From Lophium mytilinum (taxonomy: Eukaryota; Ascomycota; Dothideomycetes; Mytilinidiales; Mytilinidiaceae), in the NCBI GenBank assembly GCA_010093605.1, contig MU004199.1:69609-133608 (forward strand): DNA of 64,000 nucleotides, read 5' to 3'. The translations under genes were made by a program, and so were the position numbers. Below are positions 11,031 through 20,406 of this stretch, one piece after another. Under the pieces are notes generated by a model that worked only from the letters and a program-made list of their open reading frames with translations, was not told the origin of the DNA and made no database searches. How positions within the stretch are numbered: position 1 is the stretch's first letter; each line of letters opens with the position of its first letter.

Positions 11031-11765
11031 ATGCGCTCCACTACAGTCACTATCATGGCCACGGCCCTCTCCCTAACCACTTCCACCCTCGCCCAATCCA
11101 CCTCCGTAACCGCCCTCTTCATTCCCCAAGGCGGTGACACTCAGGCCCTCGACGCGTCCATTGTGGGCGTCCACGCTGCCACCACGACTTGGGCCATCAA
11201 CTGCCCCGTCGGCACCGACAGCAGCGACTGCGGCTACGAAGGCGCATTTACCTTCACCGTCGGCCCCTCCTTCTACGAAGCGCAAACCACCGAAGCCCCT
11301 GTGTTCTCGTACAGCGTGCATTGCGATCTCGACGGCACGTCGACCGCGACCTGTACCGAGAGCGCAGGAGGGGAGAGCGCGAACTTCCCGGGCATGAGTA
11401 CCGAGACGTACACCGGGACGGACGTAGGAGGGATACAGACGGTGACGATCACGGGCGGACTGGAGAAACTCGCTGGTGCTACTGGTGCTGCGTCGGCGAG
11501 CGAGACGGGTGCGAGCGCGTCTGCGACTGGGGTGTCTACTCCCAATACTAGACCCGCTGCTGCTACAACTGGATTGCCTTCGCAGTCTGCATCTCTCACG
11601 TTGCTGACTGGCACGAAGACGACGGTGCATAGGACAGAGGCTGGAGAGGTGACGACGGGTACAGCGGCTCAGGCGACATCGACCGGTGCTGCTGATGGTC
11701 GCGCGGCGATGGGCATGTCGGCTGCTGGTATTGTGGGGGTGGCTTTGGCTGCTTTTGCGCTCTAA
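11031..11765 (+). CDS. Secreted Ser/Thr-rich, probably GPI-anchored surface protein
   Basis: Single exon, 244 residues. The frame is open upstream, but the first good start is the ATG at 11031, which opens a signal peptide (MRSTTVTIMATALSLTTSTLAQS). Residues ~20-140 form an extracellular domain with four cysteines (INCPVG, DCGYEG, HCDLDG, ATCTES), likely two disulfides, followed by a Ser/Thr/Ala/Gly-rich stalk (~145-220) suited to O-glycosylation. The C-terminus has small residues then a hydrophobic tail (GAADGRAAMGMSAAGIVGVALAAFAL), the pattern of a GPI-attachment signal. The layout is common for fungal cell-wall proteins of unknown role; I do not recognise a named family. A TATA box and long leader suggest strong expression. 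Confidence 0.85.
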   Translation: MRSTTVTIMATALSLTTSTLAQSTSVTALFIPQGGDTQALDASIVGVHAATTTWAINCPVGTDSSDCGYEGAFTFTVGPSFYEAQTTEAPVFSYSVHCDLDGTSTATCTESAGGESANFPGMSTETYTGTDVGGIQTVTITGGLEKLAGATGAASASETGASASATGVSTPNTRPAAATTGLPSQSASLTLLTGTKTTVHRTEAGEVTTGTAAQATSTGAADGRAAMGMSAAGIVGVALAAFAL

Positions 11766-12372
11766 TCGCTCAAACCAATCGTTGATGAGCTTAAGGAGCA
11801 GAAGAAGTCATGATATGACGACAAAAAGACTGAGTTCCTGGGGAGTTACTGTATAGACAAGAAGCATGACTCTTTGCGGAGAAAAGATAATAGTAAATTG
11901 CATCCATCTTTCAGTTTTCGACTGTTCTATATCTGTTCCATCTTGCATCTAATCCCAAAACTGCTGCTTAGTAAGGTATAGTGACACATAGCAGTCGGGA
12001 TCTCTCAGCCTGCGTTTTCATTAGAGCCTTGTACGTGACAATCACGTGATTTTCATCCATCAATCATTTCGGCTGCTCGTATGTGCCCGACTATTTCTCA
12101 ATAGTATTACGAGATTTGGAAGCGTTCATATCTGAACGCTATGTTTTGTTACATTCGGATTTCACGCACTGCAAAAGGCCAGGGATGTCTCGTAGGGTCC
12201 AACACGGCTCCAACAGCACGCATGTCAATTCCGATTTACAAGCCTCTCGCCTCTAGAGGAACTACAAGAGCAAGAGCAGCAGACATAGGTTTAAAAGGGA
12301 AAAATGTGAGATCATGCTTCGTACCAACCACCATTGCGTCCATCCCAATCCGGTTTCGCTATATTTCTTTTC
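11766..12372. other. Intergenic region between convergent genes, with paired ACGTGA boxes
   Basis: About 600 bp between the convergent GPI-type and sulfatase genes. ACGTGAC at 12033-12039 and ACGTGA at 12044-12049 form a pair like that at 6147. No gene seen. Confidence 0.4.
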
Positions 12373-14167
12373 TCAAAGGTTGTAAATCCTTACTCCCTTC
12401 GTCCCGGGATTCTCAACATCAAAATCAAATCGATCCGGAATCGCCAACCCCTCTCTTTTATAACCCTCCCAATTTCTATACCTCCTCACCGCCGTCCCAT
12501 CCTTCCACAGCCACAAATCACTCGTCTCCTCCTGCCACTTCTCCAACCTAGCCCTCAAGCTCACCAATAAGTCCGTATGCGCTGGATCGGCTGCAAGGTT
12601 GTTCACCTCCAGCGGATCAGACTCAACGTCATACAATTCCTCCGCAGGGCGTTGTATATACGATTTTAGCGAGCGTTTCCCAATCACAGGCGGAGTGCTA
12701 TTCCGCATCCCCTCAAACGACAAACTCGCATACAAATCCATTGCAAACGGGAAATCAAGCTTCCAGCACACATTCCGATGGTACTTCCACCGCCCCGTCC
12801 GCAGATACCGCGTTGGCCAGTAATTCGTAACCTCATGAAACGTATGGCTCCCATACACCTCGTTCCACCCGCTCTCCTCGGCGCTCGAGCCTAGAATCGG
12901 GAGAATCGACCGTCCCCGCCGCGGACCAGCTGCGGCACCGGTATTCAGCTCCTCGTGGCCAGCATACGCAAGCAGCGTCGGCAGCACATCGACATACGAA
13001 ATAAGATTCGGATTCACACCACCTGCTGCTACCCCGAGAACGCGCAGTAGAAACGGAAGATGAATCCCCGCGTCATACAGCGTCGTCTTCGAATTAATGA
13101 ACGGCGGGCCGTTATCACTCAAAAACAGTACCAGCGTGTCCTCCCCCAGCCCGCTCTCCCCCAGCGCCTTCAACACCAACCCGACCGACGTGTCCAGCCG
13201 ATGGATTGCGCGGTAGTACTCCGCCAGCTCCTGCCGCACCTCCGGTAGGTCGCTGAGGTACGGCGGCACCTGCACGTCTTTCGGCTCGAAGACGCGGTCG
13301 GTGAGCTGGGGGGAGTGGTTGCCGGCGACGTTGCCGAAGCCCCCGCGCGAGCCGAGCGCGCGGTGCGGGTCGGTGTAGCCGATGGTGAGGAAGAAGGACT
13401 TTGCTTCTTGTTTGGCGGCGGCGAGAAAGGATTCTGCGCGCGCCGCGATCATGGCGCCGTCGCGGCTTTCGCCGCCCTGGTCTTCGATCGTTCGGATGCT
13501 CCAGGGGTAGACGGAGGGTGGGCCGACGTGGACTTTGTTGATGATGCCGGTTTTGTAGCCGAGGTCGTTGAAGAGCTGGAATGATGGTGTTAGTCGTGCG
13601 TTGCGCCTAAGAGGGGGGCTTGGGGAGCGTACTTTTGGAGCTGTGGCGATGTGTGGCAGAGTTTGAAAACCGTTTGCTTCGCCGACGAGGCCGTAGGAGC
13701 CGGTTTGGTGGGTGTGGAGGCCGGTGTAGATTGTAGTGCGGGAGCCGGAGCAGGATGCTACGGGAGTTTAGTAGGAGGCATGGGGTGGTGGATGGGGGTA
13801 AATAGCACAAAAGGCTACATTGAGACCACATGATGGTAGAGCAAGAGGAGGTGAGTGGGGAAGACAGAATGATTTAGCGTTTAGTCCATCGTGACTCGAT
13901 TGAAAGAAGCAGTAAGGGTTAATGAAAAAGAGGAAGGGAAATGGGAACGTCAAAAACTAGACGAGAAAACCTCGCAAAGCGTGACGAATAAGATGTACAG
14001 ACATGGAAGGAAAGCTTACCAGTACTAGCAAAGGCGTTCGTAAACCGTGTGCCAGATGCGGCGAGGGCGTCAAGGTTTGGCGTAAGCTGGGCAGGTCCGC
14101 CATAGCAGCTCATTTGCTCGCGACCGAGGTCGTCGGCGATGAGAACGAGAATGTTCTTGGGTGCCAT
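12373..14167 (-). CDS. Sulfatase of the N-sulfoglucosamine sulfohydrolase (SGSH-like) type
   Basis: Three exons on the minus strand: 14167-14020, 13757-13633 and 13575-12373; the frame closes to 491 residues. The first intron is long (262 nt), the second 57 nt. Start MAPKNILVLIADDLGREQMSCYGG gives the two metal-binding Asp of the sulfatase fold. The catalytic signature is split by intron 1 and reads STASCSGSRTTIYTGLHTHQTGSYG: the Cys to be converted to formylglycine is present, but the usual Pro of C-x-P-S-R is Gly. SDNGPP, with metal-binding Asp-Asn, sits near residue 230, and PHRALGSRGG and YVDVLPTLLAYAG further support the SGSH branch. No signal peptide, so probably cytosolic. It hydrolyses a sulfate ester or sulfamate; the true substrate is unknown. 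Confidence 0.9.
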
Positions 14168-14747
14168 TTTGGGGAGTACTTTCTGCTTGGAATCTAATAT
14201 CGTGATCGCAGTGCCCAGATTTATTCTGGTGATTCTGATAAAAGAGTGGACAAAAGCTTTTGGGCGAGACTCTTCCTTACAACTTCCGATTGGCTGAGAA
14301 AAAGCAGGCAATATCAGACGCTGCATTTCAGAAGAGAGAGAAATTGAGGACATAGGGTAGCAGAGTTGATCGCTTACAATCACGTCACGGATTTACTGGA
14401 TTGCACCATGGGGGTATGTCCTATCCCTGCGCAGATCGTTATTGCATGCAAGCAAAGCACACCATCTCCACAACAGGAATAAAGACACAAATGCGTCAAC
14501 AGGCTGTCTGAAGTCCTTCAGCAAGTTCGTCTTGCTCTACGATGCAAAATCTGATCTGGACACCCCGTTCATCTTTTTGACAAGCCTTAGACCTCACTAG
14601 ACCACCTCAGACAGGGGCGGATCGCAGTACACAAATTAGATGTGTGGCACTCTTCACGTGTTTGATTGACACTGGAAAGAACAGAAACATAACATTTGGC
14701 TAACGTAATAATGCTATGTCCGATTTCCTCATCTTGTTTTACATCTC

Positions 14748-14765
14748 ACGTGACATAGACGTGAC
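14748..14765. promoter_or_regulatory. Paired ACGTGAC boxes
   Basis: ACGTGAC at 14748-14754 and 14759-14765, same orientation, start-to-start spacing 11 bp, as at 6147 and 12033. It lies in the shared upstream region of the sulfatase and SDR genes. Confidence 0.4.
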
Positions 14766-15080
14766 CACTATCCAATCCTGTTGTTGGCCATGTCTCGCTC
14801 GCCGCATCCTGCGAGTATTTGCTCTCTCACATGCATCCCCAGAGCCATCTTTTATACATCTGAGTGCTCGGCCCGGGGTGGCTGGCCCGGGCACTGACTG
14901 TCCAAAATGCAAGCGGTTCCGGCGAGATTTGAAGGGCGTATGTGCAATCAACAGATTAACCTGCAGTGTTGGTCAGGTGTTTGGTCATTATCGTAACAGT
15001 AACGAATCGGGCGCCAATGATGTGAGTTTGTCTGTATAGAGTTCAGGCCTCACGGCTCTAGAACTTAGTACTTGCTAGGA

Positions 15081-15112
15081 GCTACAGTCACGTGAGTATA
15101 CGTGACTGTAGC
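15081..15112. repeat. Perfect inverted repeat, 13-bp arms
   Basis: GCTACAGTCACGT (15081-15093), a 6-bp spacer GAGTAT, and its exact reverse complement (15100-15112). It embeds an ACGTGA/ACGTGAC pair. It could form a hairpin or be a symmetric protein-binding site; it lies about 450 bp upstream of the SDR start. Confidence 0.65.
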
Positions 15113-15557
15113 GAATACTCCTCTTTTCTTCGTTCCTATGTCGTGTTATCCACTACCTAGCTCCAAGGTATCTTTGCCTCATCCTGTGAGCCCTCAGCTC
15201 TTTTACTTAACTCGCCGCAGCCTCACACATTATGGTGATTTTGAAGTAGGAGAGGGTCAGGGAGCCAGAGTCAACTAGATTAGCAATTTCAGGTTTTATT
15301 CTTTCCAGAACTTTGTATTTGTTTCATCCATTTACGTTTCTTTACTTTCAGCTAGAGGAGTACGGATCATATGCAGCTAGGAGCCAATCACGAACGAGGT
15401 CGGCAGACCCGCCAACTAGACTAAAGCACGTTAGCCCGATTACCAATCTAACTTGACTTATAGGGTTGGATATAGGTATGAGAGACTGTGTCCTTCCTTC
15501 AAGGTTACACGGGTATACTACTCTGTTCTGTAGCTGCTCAAGATCCAAGACGCTAAA

Positions 15558-16937
15558 ATGGCATCTATGTCCTCAAACGCCGGCGACCTCTTCAGCGTCA
15601 ATGGCCTCATCGCAGTTGTGACAGGCGGCGGCACGGGTAATTCTTTCCGCTACTACTTCTCAAACTCACTCGAAACGAAGCTATAAATTATGCTTCATAT
15701 AGTAACGCGTCATATAGGAATTGGCCTAATGATAGCTAAAGCCCTCGAAGCTAATGGCGCCACTGTCTATATCGTCGGCCGGCGAAAAGAAGTCCTGGAA
15801 AAAGCTGCTGGTGAAGCTGTACGCCCCCTTCATCTTCCTTCTCATCTCCCACGGGCCTCGCACCCCTAGCTCATATTCGACCTAAAAGAAGAGCGGCAAC
15901 ATCATCCCCCTCGTTGGCGACGTAACATCGAAGTCCGACCTCGATCGCATAGTCTCGATCATCGCCGAGAAAACAGGCTACCTCAATCTTGTCGTCGCCA
16001 ACTCCGGCATCTCAGGCCCCAGCATCCATGGCCTGGCACGCGACGCTTCGGTTTCCGCCTTCCGTTCGTTTCTGTGGGAGTCCGATTCTGACGCTTTCAC
16101 GAAGACGTTCGCAGTCAACAATACGGCAGTGTTTTACACGGTAATTGCATTCCTCGAGCTTTTAGATAAGGGAAACAAGAAGGCGAATGTGGTGCAGAAG
16201 AGCCAGGTGAGTAGTGTTCTAGAAGCCCGGAAACAGCTATGAGTGGTATCTTGACTTTAACGCCAGCAGGTGATCGCTACAAGCTCGATTGGGGCGTTCA
16301 ATCGGGTACCCTTGGCCGGATATGCGTATGGAAGTAGCAAGGCAGGGGTGGTGCATCTGATGAAGCAATTTGCGACGACTTTGGTGGAGTATGACATTAG
16401 AAGTAATGTTATTGCGCCAGGATGTGAGTTTGTCCAATCTGTTTATTCTCACAGCACGAGGTCACAAGCATGGGCACACGGAATCATCGCTACTTGGCTC
16501 CAATCTTGCACACTTGTCACCACTGTGAGGAGCGCCCCAGCTAGCTCAGAGCGCGGGCGTCATGAGGCAGTCTGGATTGCACTCCTTGGGGCTTGACATC
16601 GCGCCTAGGATTTTGAAAATCCATGGGGGTACTCCAGACAGTGGTAAACCCGTGTGCAAAGATCTGTGACTTTCGCGGAATTTCTCTATATCGAAGTAAT
16701 TCGATGGTGCTGACGATTTCATGGATAGATTATCCGTCTCAGCTTACGGAAGGAATGCTAAAAGCAAAGGAAGAAACAGGATTCACGAAGGCTGAAGTGC
16801 CGCTACAGCGTGCTGGGAATGAAGATGATATGGCTGGCGTGATTTTGTTCTTAGCGTCGAGGGCTGGGGCGTATATCAATGGGAACGTGGTGGTTACGGA
16901 TGGAGGAAGGCTGAGCGTTTTGCCGGCTACTTACTGA
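15558..16937 (+). CDS. Short-chain dehydrogenase/reductase (SDR)
   Basis: Five exons: 15558-15636, 15718-15818, 15889-16206, 16270-16423 and 16729-16937; the sum closes in frame to 286 residues. The classical SDR marks are all there: TGGGTGIG cofactor loop (split by intron 1) in VVTGGGTGIGLMIAKALEANGATVYIVGRR, where the Arg pair suggests NADP; D in LVGDVTS; NSG (in place of NAG) at LVVANSGISG; catalytic Ser in VIATSSIGAF; YxxxK as YAYGSSKAG; then NVIAPGYYPSQLTEGM and a C-terminal GAYINGNVVVTDGGR. It reduces or oxidises an unknown alcohol/ketone, probably in the cytosol. Introns 1-3 are 63-81 nt but intron 4 is 305 nt because it contains repeat copy C. The third exon's 5' junction (15889) is chosen to keep frame and could shift by a codon. 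Confidence 0.92.
16475..16591 (+). repeat. Dispersed ~116-bp repeat, copy C, inside an SDR intron
   Basis: Aligned with copies A and B: CACACGGAATCATCGC, CTCCAATCTTGC, CACCACTGTGAGG, GCCCCAGCTAGCTCAG, GGCAGTCTGGAT, CCTTGGGG. TAGCTCAG matches the start of a tRNA D-arm/A box, and terminal GCCCC/GGGGC could pair, again hinting at a tRNA-derived SINE. It sits wholly between the donor at 16424 and acceptor at 16728. Confidence 0.65.
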
Positions 16938-17720
16938 TCGCAGAGTTCACGAAGAGGCCGGCAATGTAACCCAAGGCGCAGAAGCATTCGAGAAGGACGT
17001 GTGAACATGCCATGGCACGTTGGCTTACATCGGGAATGGCAAATTCATAGAATCTGAGAATATTACCGTTAGATACTGCTGAATACGGGCGCAGAGGGGT
17101 GCCTGCTCATAGCTGGTGAATAAAGCACTCACGTGTCACTCTAGGGCTTGTGCACGGTGTACGTGTAACCATACTTACGCAAGCCCAGAAAGGCAATAAT
17201 ACGACAAGCTGGACGCCTTCCCCCTTCCAGTCCACGCTAGCAGTCCACGCTAGCACTCCGCGTATAAGGGCTTTGATATCCGTCTTATAGTATTAGAAGT
17301 TGGCTCAAAAGAACTGAAGTAAGTTGGTGTCTTAGAAAATGAGCAACGTGTCGCAATACGCGTTCGACCCATGTAAATATCCGAAGAAACTAGATCCCGC
17401 TAGCCATATGCGACTTAGTGTATCCCTTTTCAACCTCATCACAAACACTGTGTCACAAACACTGAAACACGATCTACCGCCTTCCACTTTGCAAACTCCT
17501 CTAAGTCGTGTTTGCAACCGTTCTTTGTCATGTTCCAGTTCGGTGGTTTGCCCCCCCAAAAGGGCAATGGACCGTCTGAAGCCCGGGCTTCGTTCATCAG
17601 CTTCTTTGGCAATCAACCCCCCCTGTAAGCTCTTCGTATAACTTCTCCCATCTGTTCCTATCCATTCGGCTTGGAGCCATCTATTTTTGACTCCCCATTC
17701 GCTCTTCCAGCTTTCTAATC
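16938..17720. other. Intergenic region with a short tandem duplication
   Basis: 780 bp between the SDR and ATPase genes. CAGTCCACGCTAG is directly repeated at 17228-17240 and 17241-17253, just before a TATAAGG. An open frame at 17339-17641 has no recognisable features. No gene called. Confidence 0.45.
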
Positions 17721-19557
17721 ATGAAGTCGGTCAGGAACACCACCGGCACCTCCAAACTTCCGTCAATGGCCGAAGATGATTTTGAGTTTGGCATCTACAA
17801 AGCCCATTTCCGTAGTGGCAATGTAGCGTCTGGCCCACATGATGCTGCCGAAGAACAATTGCGGATGACACCGCTATTTTCTTGGCCCGTTAAAGACTTG
17901 ATGAAGAAGCGTGCTTCGTCCCGACCGTTCAAATTCGGCGCCGCTCCGGCGAAAACCGCATTCGCCGACTTTGCCCAGTACGCGTACATGGGAAGTGTTG
18001 TCTCCAACACTATCTTAAAGACCGTTTCCGTGCCAGTGGGGTTAGATACGCCTGACGACTCTCAGAATGGCGACGCTGTAGAGGACTTGGAGGCTCCCAT
18101 GAGAGCTGTATCCTTGCAAGCGGCCCACACGGACGTACTAAAGCCGTCTGTAAAAGAGCTTTTCAATCCTCTCTTCCTGAATACGAATACCCCATGGTCA
18201 GCCTTCATTTGTGGCTCTCAAGGAAGCGGCAAGAGCCATACTCTAGGCTGCATGCTCGAGGGCTGTCTCAGCAATAACTCAAAGATCGGAAAATTGCCTC
18301 ATCCATTAGCGGGAATGGTGTTTCATTACACCAAATCAGCTGGCGCTCCATGCGAGGCGGCGGGGGTTCATTCCGGGAATGTTAAGACTACCGTGCTGTG
18401 CTCCCCAACCAATCTAGCGGCAATGAAGAGCTTGTACCGAGCTCAGCCTGGAGCAAGTGCTCACTTGACCGTTGAGCCTCTGTATCTCGAATCAAGTCAC
18501 CTAAACATCCAGCGCATGGAGAGGCTGATGGCGTTTTCTGATAATGAAAAGGACCCGCCATTGTATATGCAGGTATGAATTCATTCACATAAAAATCCAG
18601 TGACTCGGTGTCATACCTCAACGATACTAACGTCTTCTAGACCGTTCGAAAGATCCTCAGGGGTATGGCTGCGCGCATCAACGCTGGGCTGGGAGAATTT
18701 GACTATGATGACTTTTCCAAACTTATCGACGACGAGGACTTTGACAATAAGCAGAAAGGTCCTCTCCGTCTTCGTCTAGACATCCTCGAGAGCTTCATGG
18801 CTCCGAGTCCTAAGCCAAAGAAGACCACAGGTCCTTCCGGAGGTTCGAAAAAGGGACAGACGGGGAGCGTTCCTCCACCTCCGCCACCAAAAGCCACGAC
18901 GATGGCTACAAAGAACATCTTTGTAGGGAGCCCGGGTACTTTGACTGTGATCGATCTTACGGATCCGTTCCTTGATACAGATACCGCATGCCGGCTCTTC
19001 GAAATCTGTCTCTCGGAGTTCCTCGACAAGACGGACTGCGGCAAGGTGGTCGCTTTAGATGAAGCCCATAATGTAAGATTCAGCCCTACATACGTCAAGT
19101 GTTCATACTAACCCTTGAGTAGTATATGTCCACCAGCGCACCTGGGGCAGATATCTTCACCGAGAAGCTTCTTCACACCATCCGCGAACAGCGTCACAAT
19201 GGGGCCCGTACCATAATATCGACACAAGAACCAACAATATCTTCCAAACTGCTTGACTTGTGTTCTATGACATTCGTCCACCGCTTCACATCTCCCGCTT
19301 GGTTCGCGACCATCAAAGCTCACATTGGCGGAACTTCGGCCGCGGCTATCGGCAGCGAGGGACAGAACAGAATGTTCGAGGAGATTATGGCACTCAAGCT
19401 TGGAGAGTCTTTACTTTTCTCACCGACCGCGGCGATTAGGGTCGAGAATGACGAGGTCGAGACCATGAAGGGTGGTCGTGTGAAGTTCAAGACGAGGCCC
19501 AGGATTAGCCATGATGCGGGAACCAGTGTCTTGGCCAGCAATTCGAGACAGAAATAG
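17721..19557 (+). CDS. HerA/FtsK-VirB4-like P-loop ATPase
   Basis: Three exons, 17721-18572, 18641-19072 and 19123-19557, all phase 0 and each intron with a TACTAAC branch; 572 residues. Walker A is GSQGSGKSHT at residues ~165-174, preceded by the beta strand WSAFICG. Walker B is GKVVALDEAHN at ~418-428, with Asp-Glu as expected for the HerA/FtsK group. Behind it come ARTIISTQEPTISSKLLDLCSMTFVHRF and SPAWFATIKAHI, closely matching the polar Gln (sensor) strand and following motif of HerA/VirB4-type DNA pumps. Between Walker A and B there is a Pro/Lys-rich insert (PSPKPKKT...VPPPPPPK, residues ~335-365). The superfamily translocates DNA or protein through hexameric rings; fungal members are uncharacterised. 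No membrane helix, no signal. The neighbours give no functional hint. Confidence 0.85.
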
Positions 19558-20406
19558 TGGTTCCGATTGGACAGCATGGGGCTACAAAGCACGAAACACA
19601 GAATGTACATACTTTAGTCTCGGTTAGCTTTGGGGCGGAAACTTGTCAGTATGGACCTTCAATGATTGGTTGAAAGCCGCATAAAGCTAAGCAACTAGCT
19701 CAATATTCACACAGAGCTCCGGTTCTATTTGGAATTGCTAAAAATGTGCAAATTCATCAATGCTTGAGGCCGTTAACTAGTCCTATACCTTGTAATCGTT
19801 CACAGATCCGGGCACACGAACTCGTTACTGCTCAGCTCCAATCTTGCTCACTTAACACCACTGTGAGGGGTGGCCCGGCTGATTAGTAGCCAGTGAGCCA
19901 AGGAGTAGTCTAATGCTTACTGCCTGGAAAGTATCATTGCACACAGTCACGTAAAACCTCATGGCGTAACAGGAGAGAACTGTGGAAATAAAAACTAATT
20001 TTAGAAGCAGCCACAGACTTCCTCCGCAAGGCTAAGTCGTTGGCAACGCAGATTCGCGATGCATGTCTACCTCAACAATTCTACGTATGTAAGTACAAGC
20101 ACCCCAGCCCATTTCAGGAGACCACTTGCATTTAAACTAAACCCTTCGCACGCTTCCCCCTACAATATTTTCCGTATCTTTTCGTGTATGCCTGCGAGTC
20201 AATTTCGGCCTCGGATCAACGAGGCTGAACTACGCTACGGCCTCTTCTCGAGCAAGATTGGCCGCCTTTGTCCTGCCGCCTGCAAGCCACATCCAGAAAA
20301 CACACAGACCCTACGAGCTCAGCCCCGCGCCACTAAATACATGTTGTCATAAGAGCTACCGTCTCCCACCTCGAGCGAGCAGCAGCCTTGGTCCTCCGAA
20401 GACACC
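19558..20406. other. Intergenic region with repeat copy B
   Basis: 850 bp between the ATPase and the surface-protein gene; contains repeat copy B (19813-19929). No gene seen. Confidence 0.5.
19813..19929 (+). repeat. Dispersed ~116-bp repeat, copy B
   Basis: CACACGAACTCGTTACTG, CTCCAATCTTGC, CACCACTGTGAGGGGTG, GCCCGGCTG, AGTAGTCTAAT, CTGCCTGGAA in the same order and strand as copies A and C. Just downstream is AGTCACGT. Confidence 0.6.

Larger units (their letters stand above)
14168..15557. other. Intergenic region with paired boxes and an inverted repeat
   Basis: 1.4 kb between divergent sulfatase and SDR genes. It contains ACGTGAC pairs at 14748-14765 and 15090-15106, and the inverted repeat at 15081-15112. 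A GC-rich palindrome-like GGCCCGGGGTGG/GGCCCGGGC lies near 14870-14890. No gene seen. Confidence 0.45.

Noticed and set aside
11073-11630. Minus-strand frame of 185 codons over the GPI-type protein gene
   Set aside because: Arg/Ser-rich shadow of a Ser/Thr-rich coding strand; the plus frame has signal peptide, Cys pattern and GPI-type tail.
14860-14960. Possible fourth copy of the dispersed repeat or a GC-rich hairpin
   Set aside because: Only GGCCCGGG-type words are shared; the ordered blocks of the repeat are absent.
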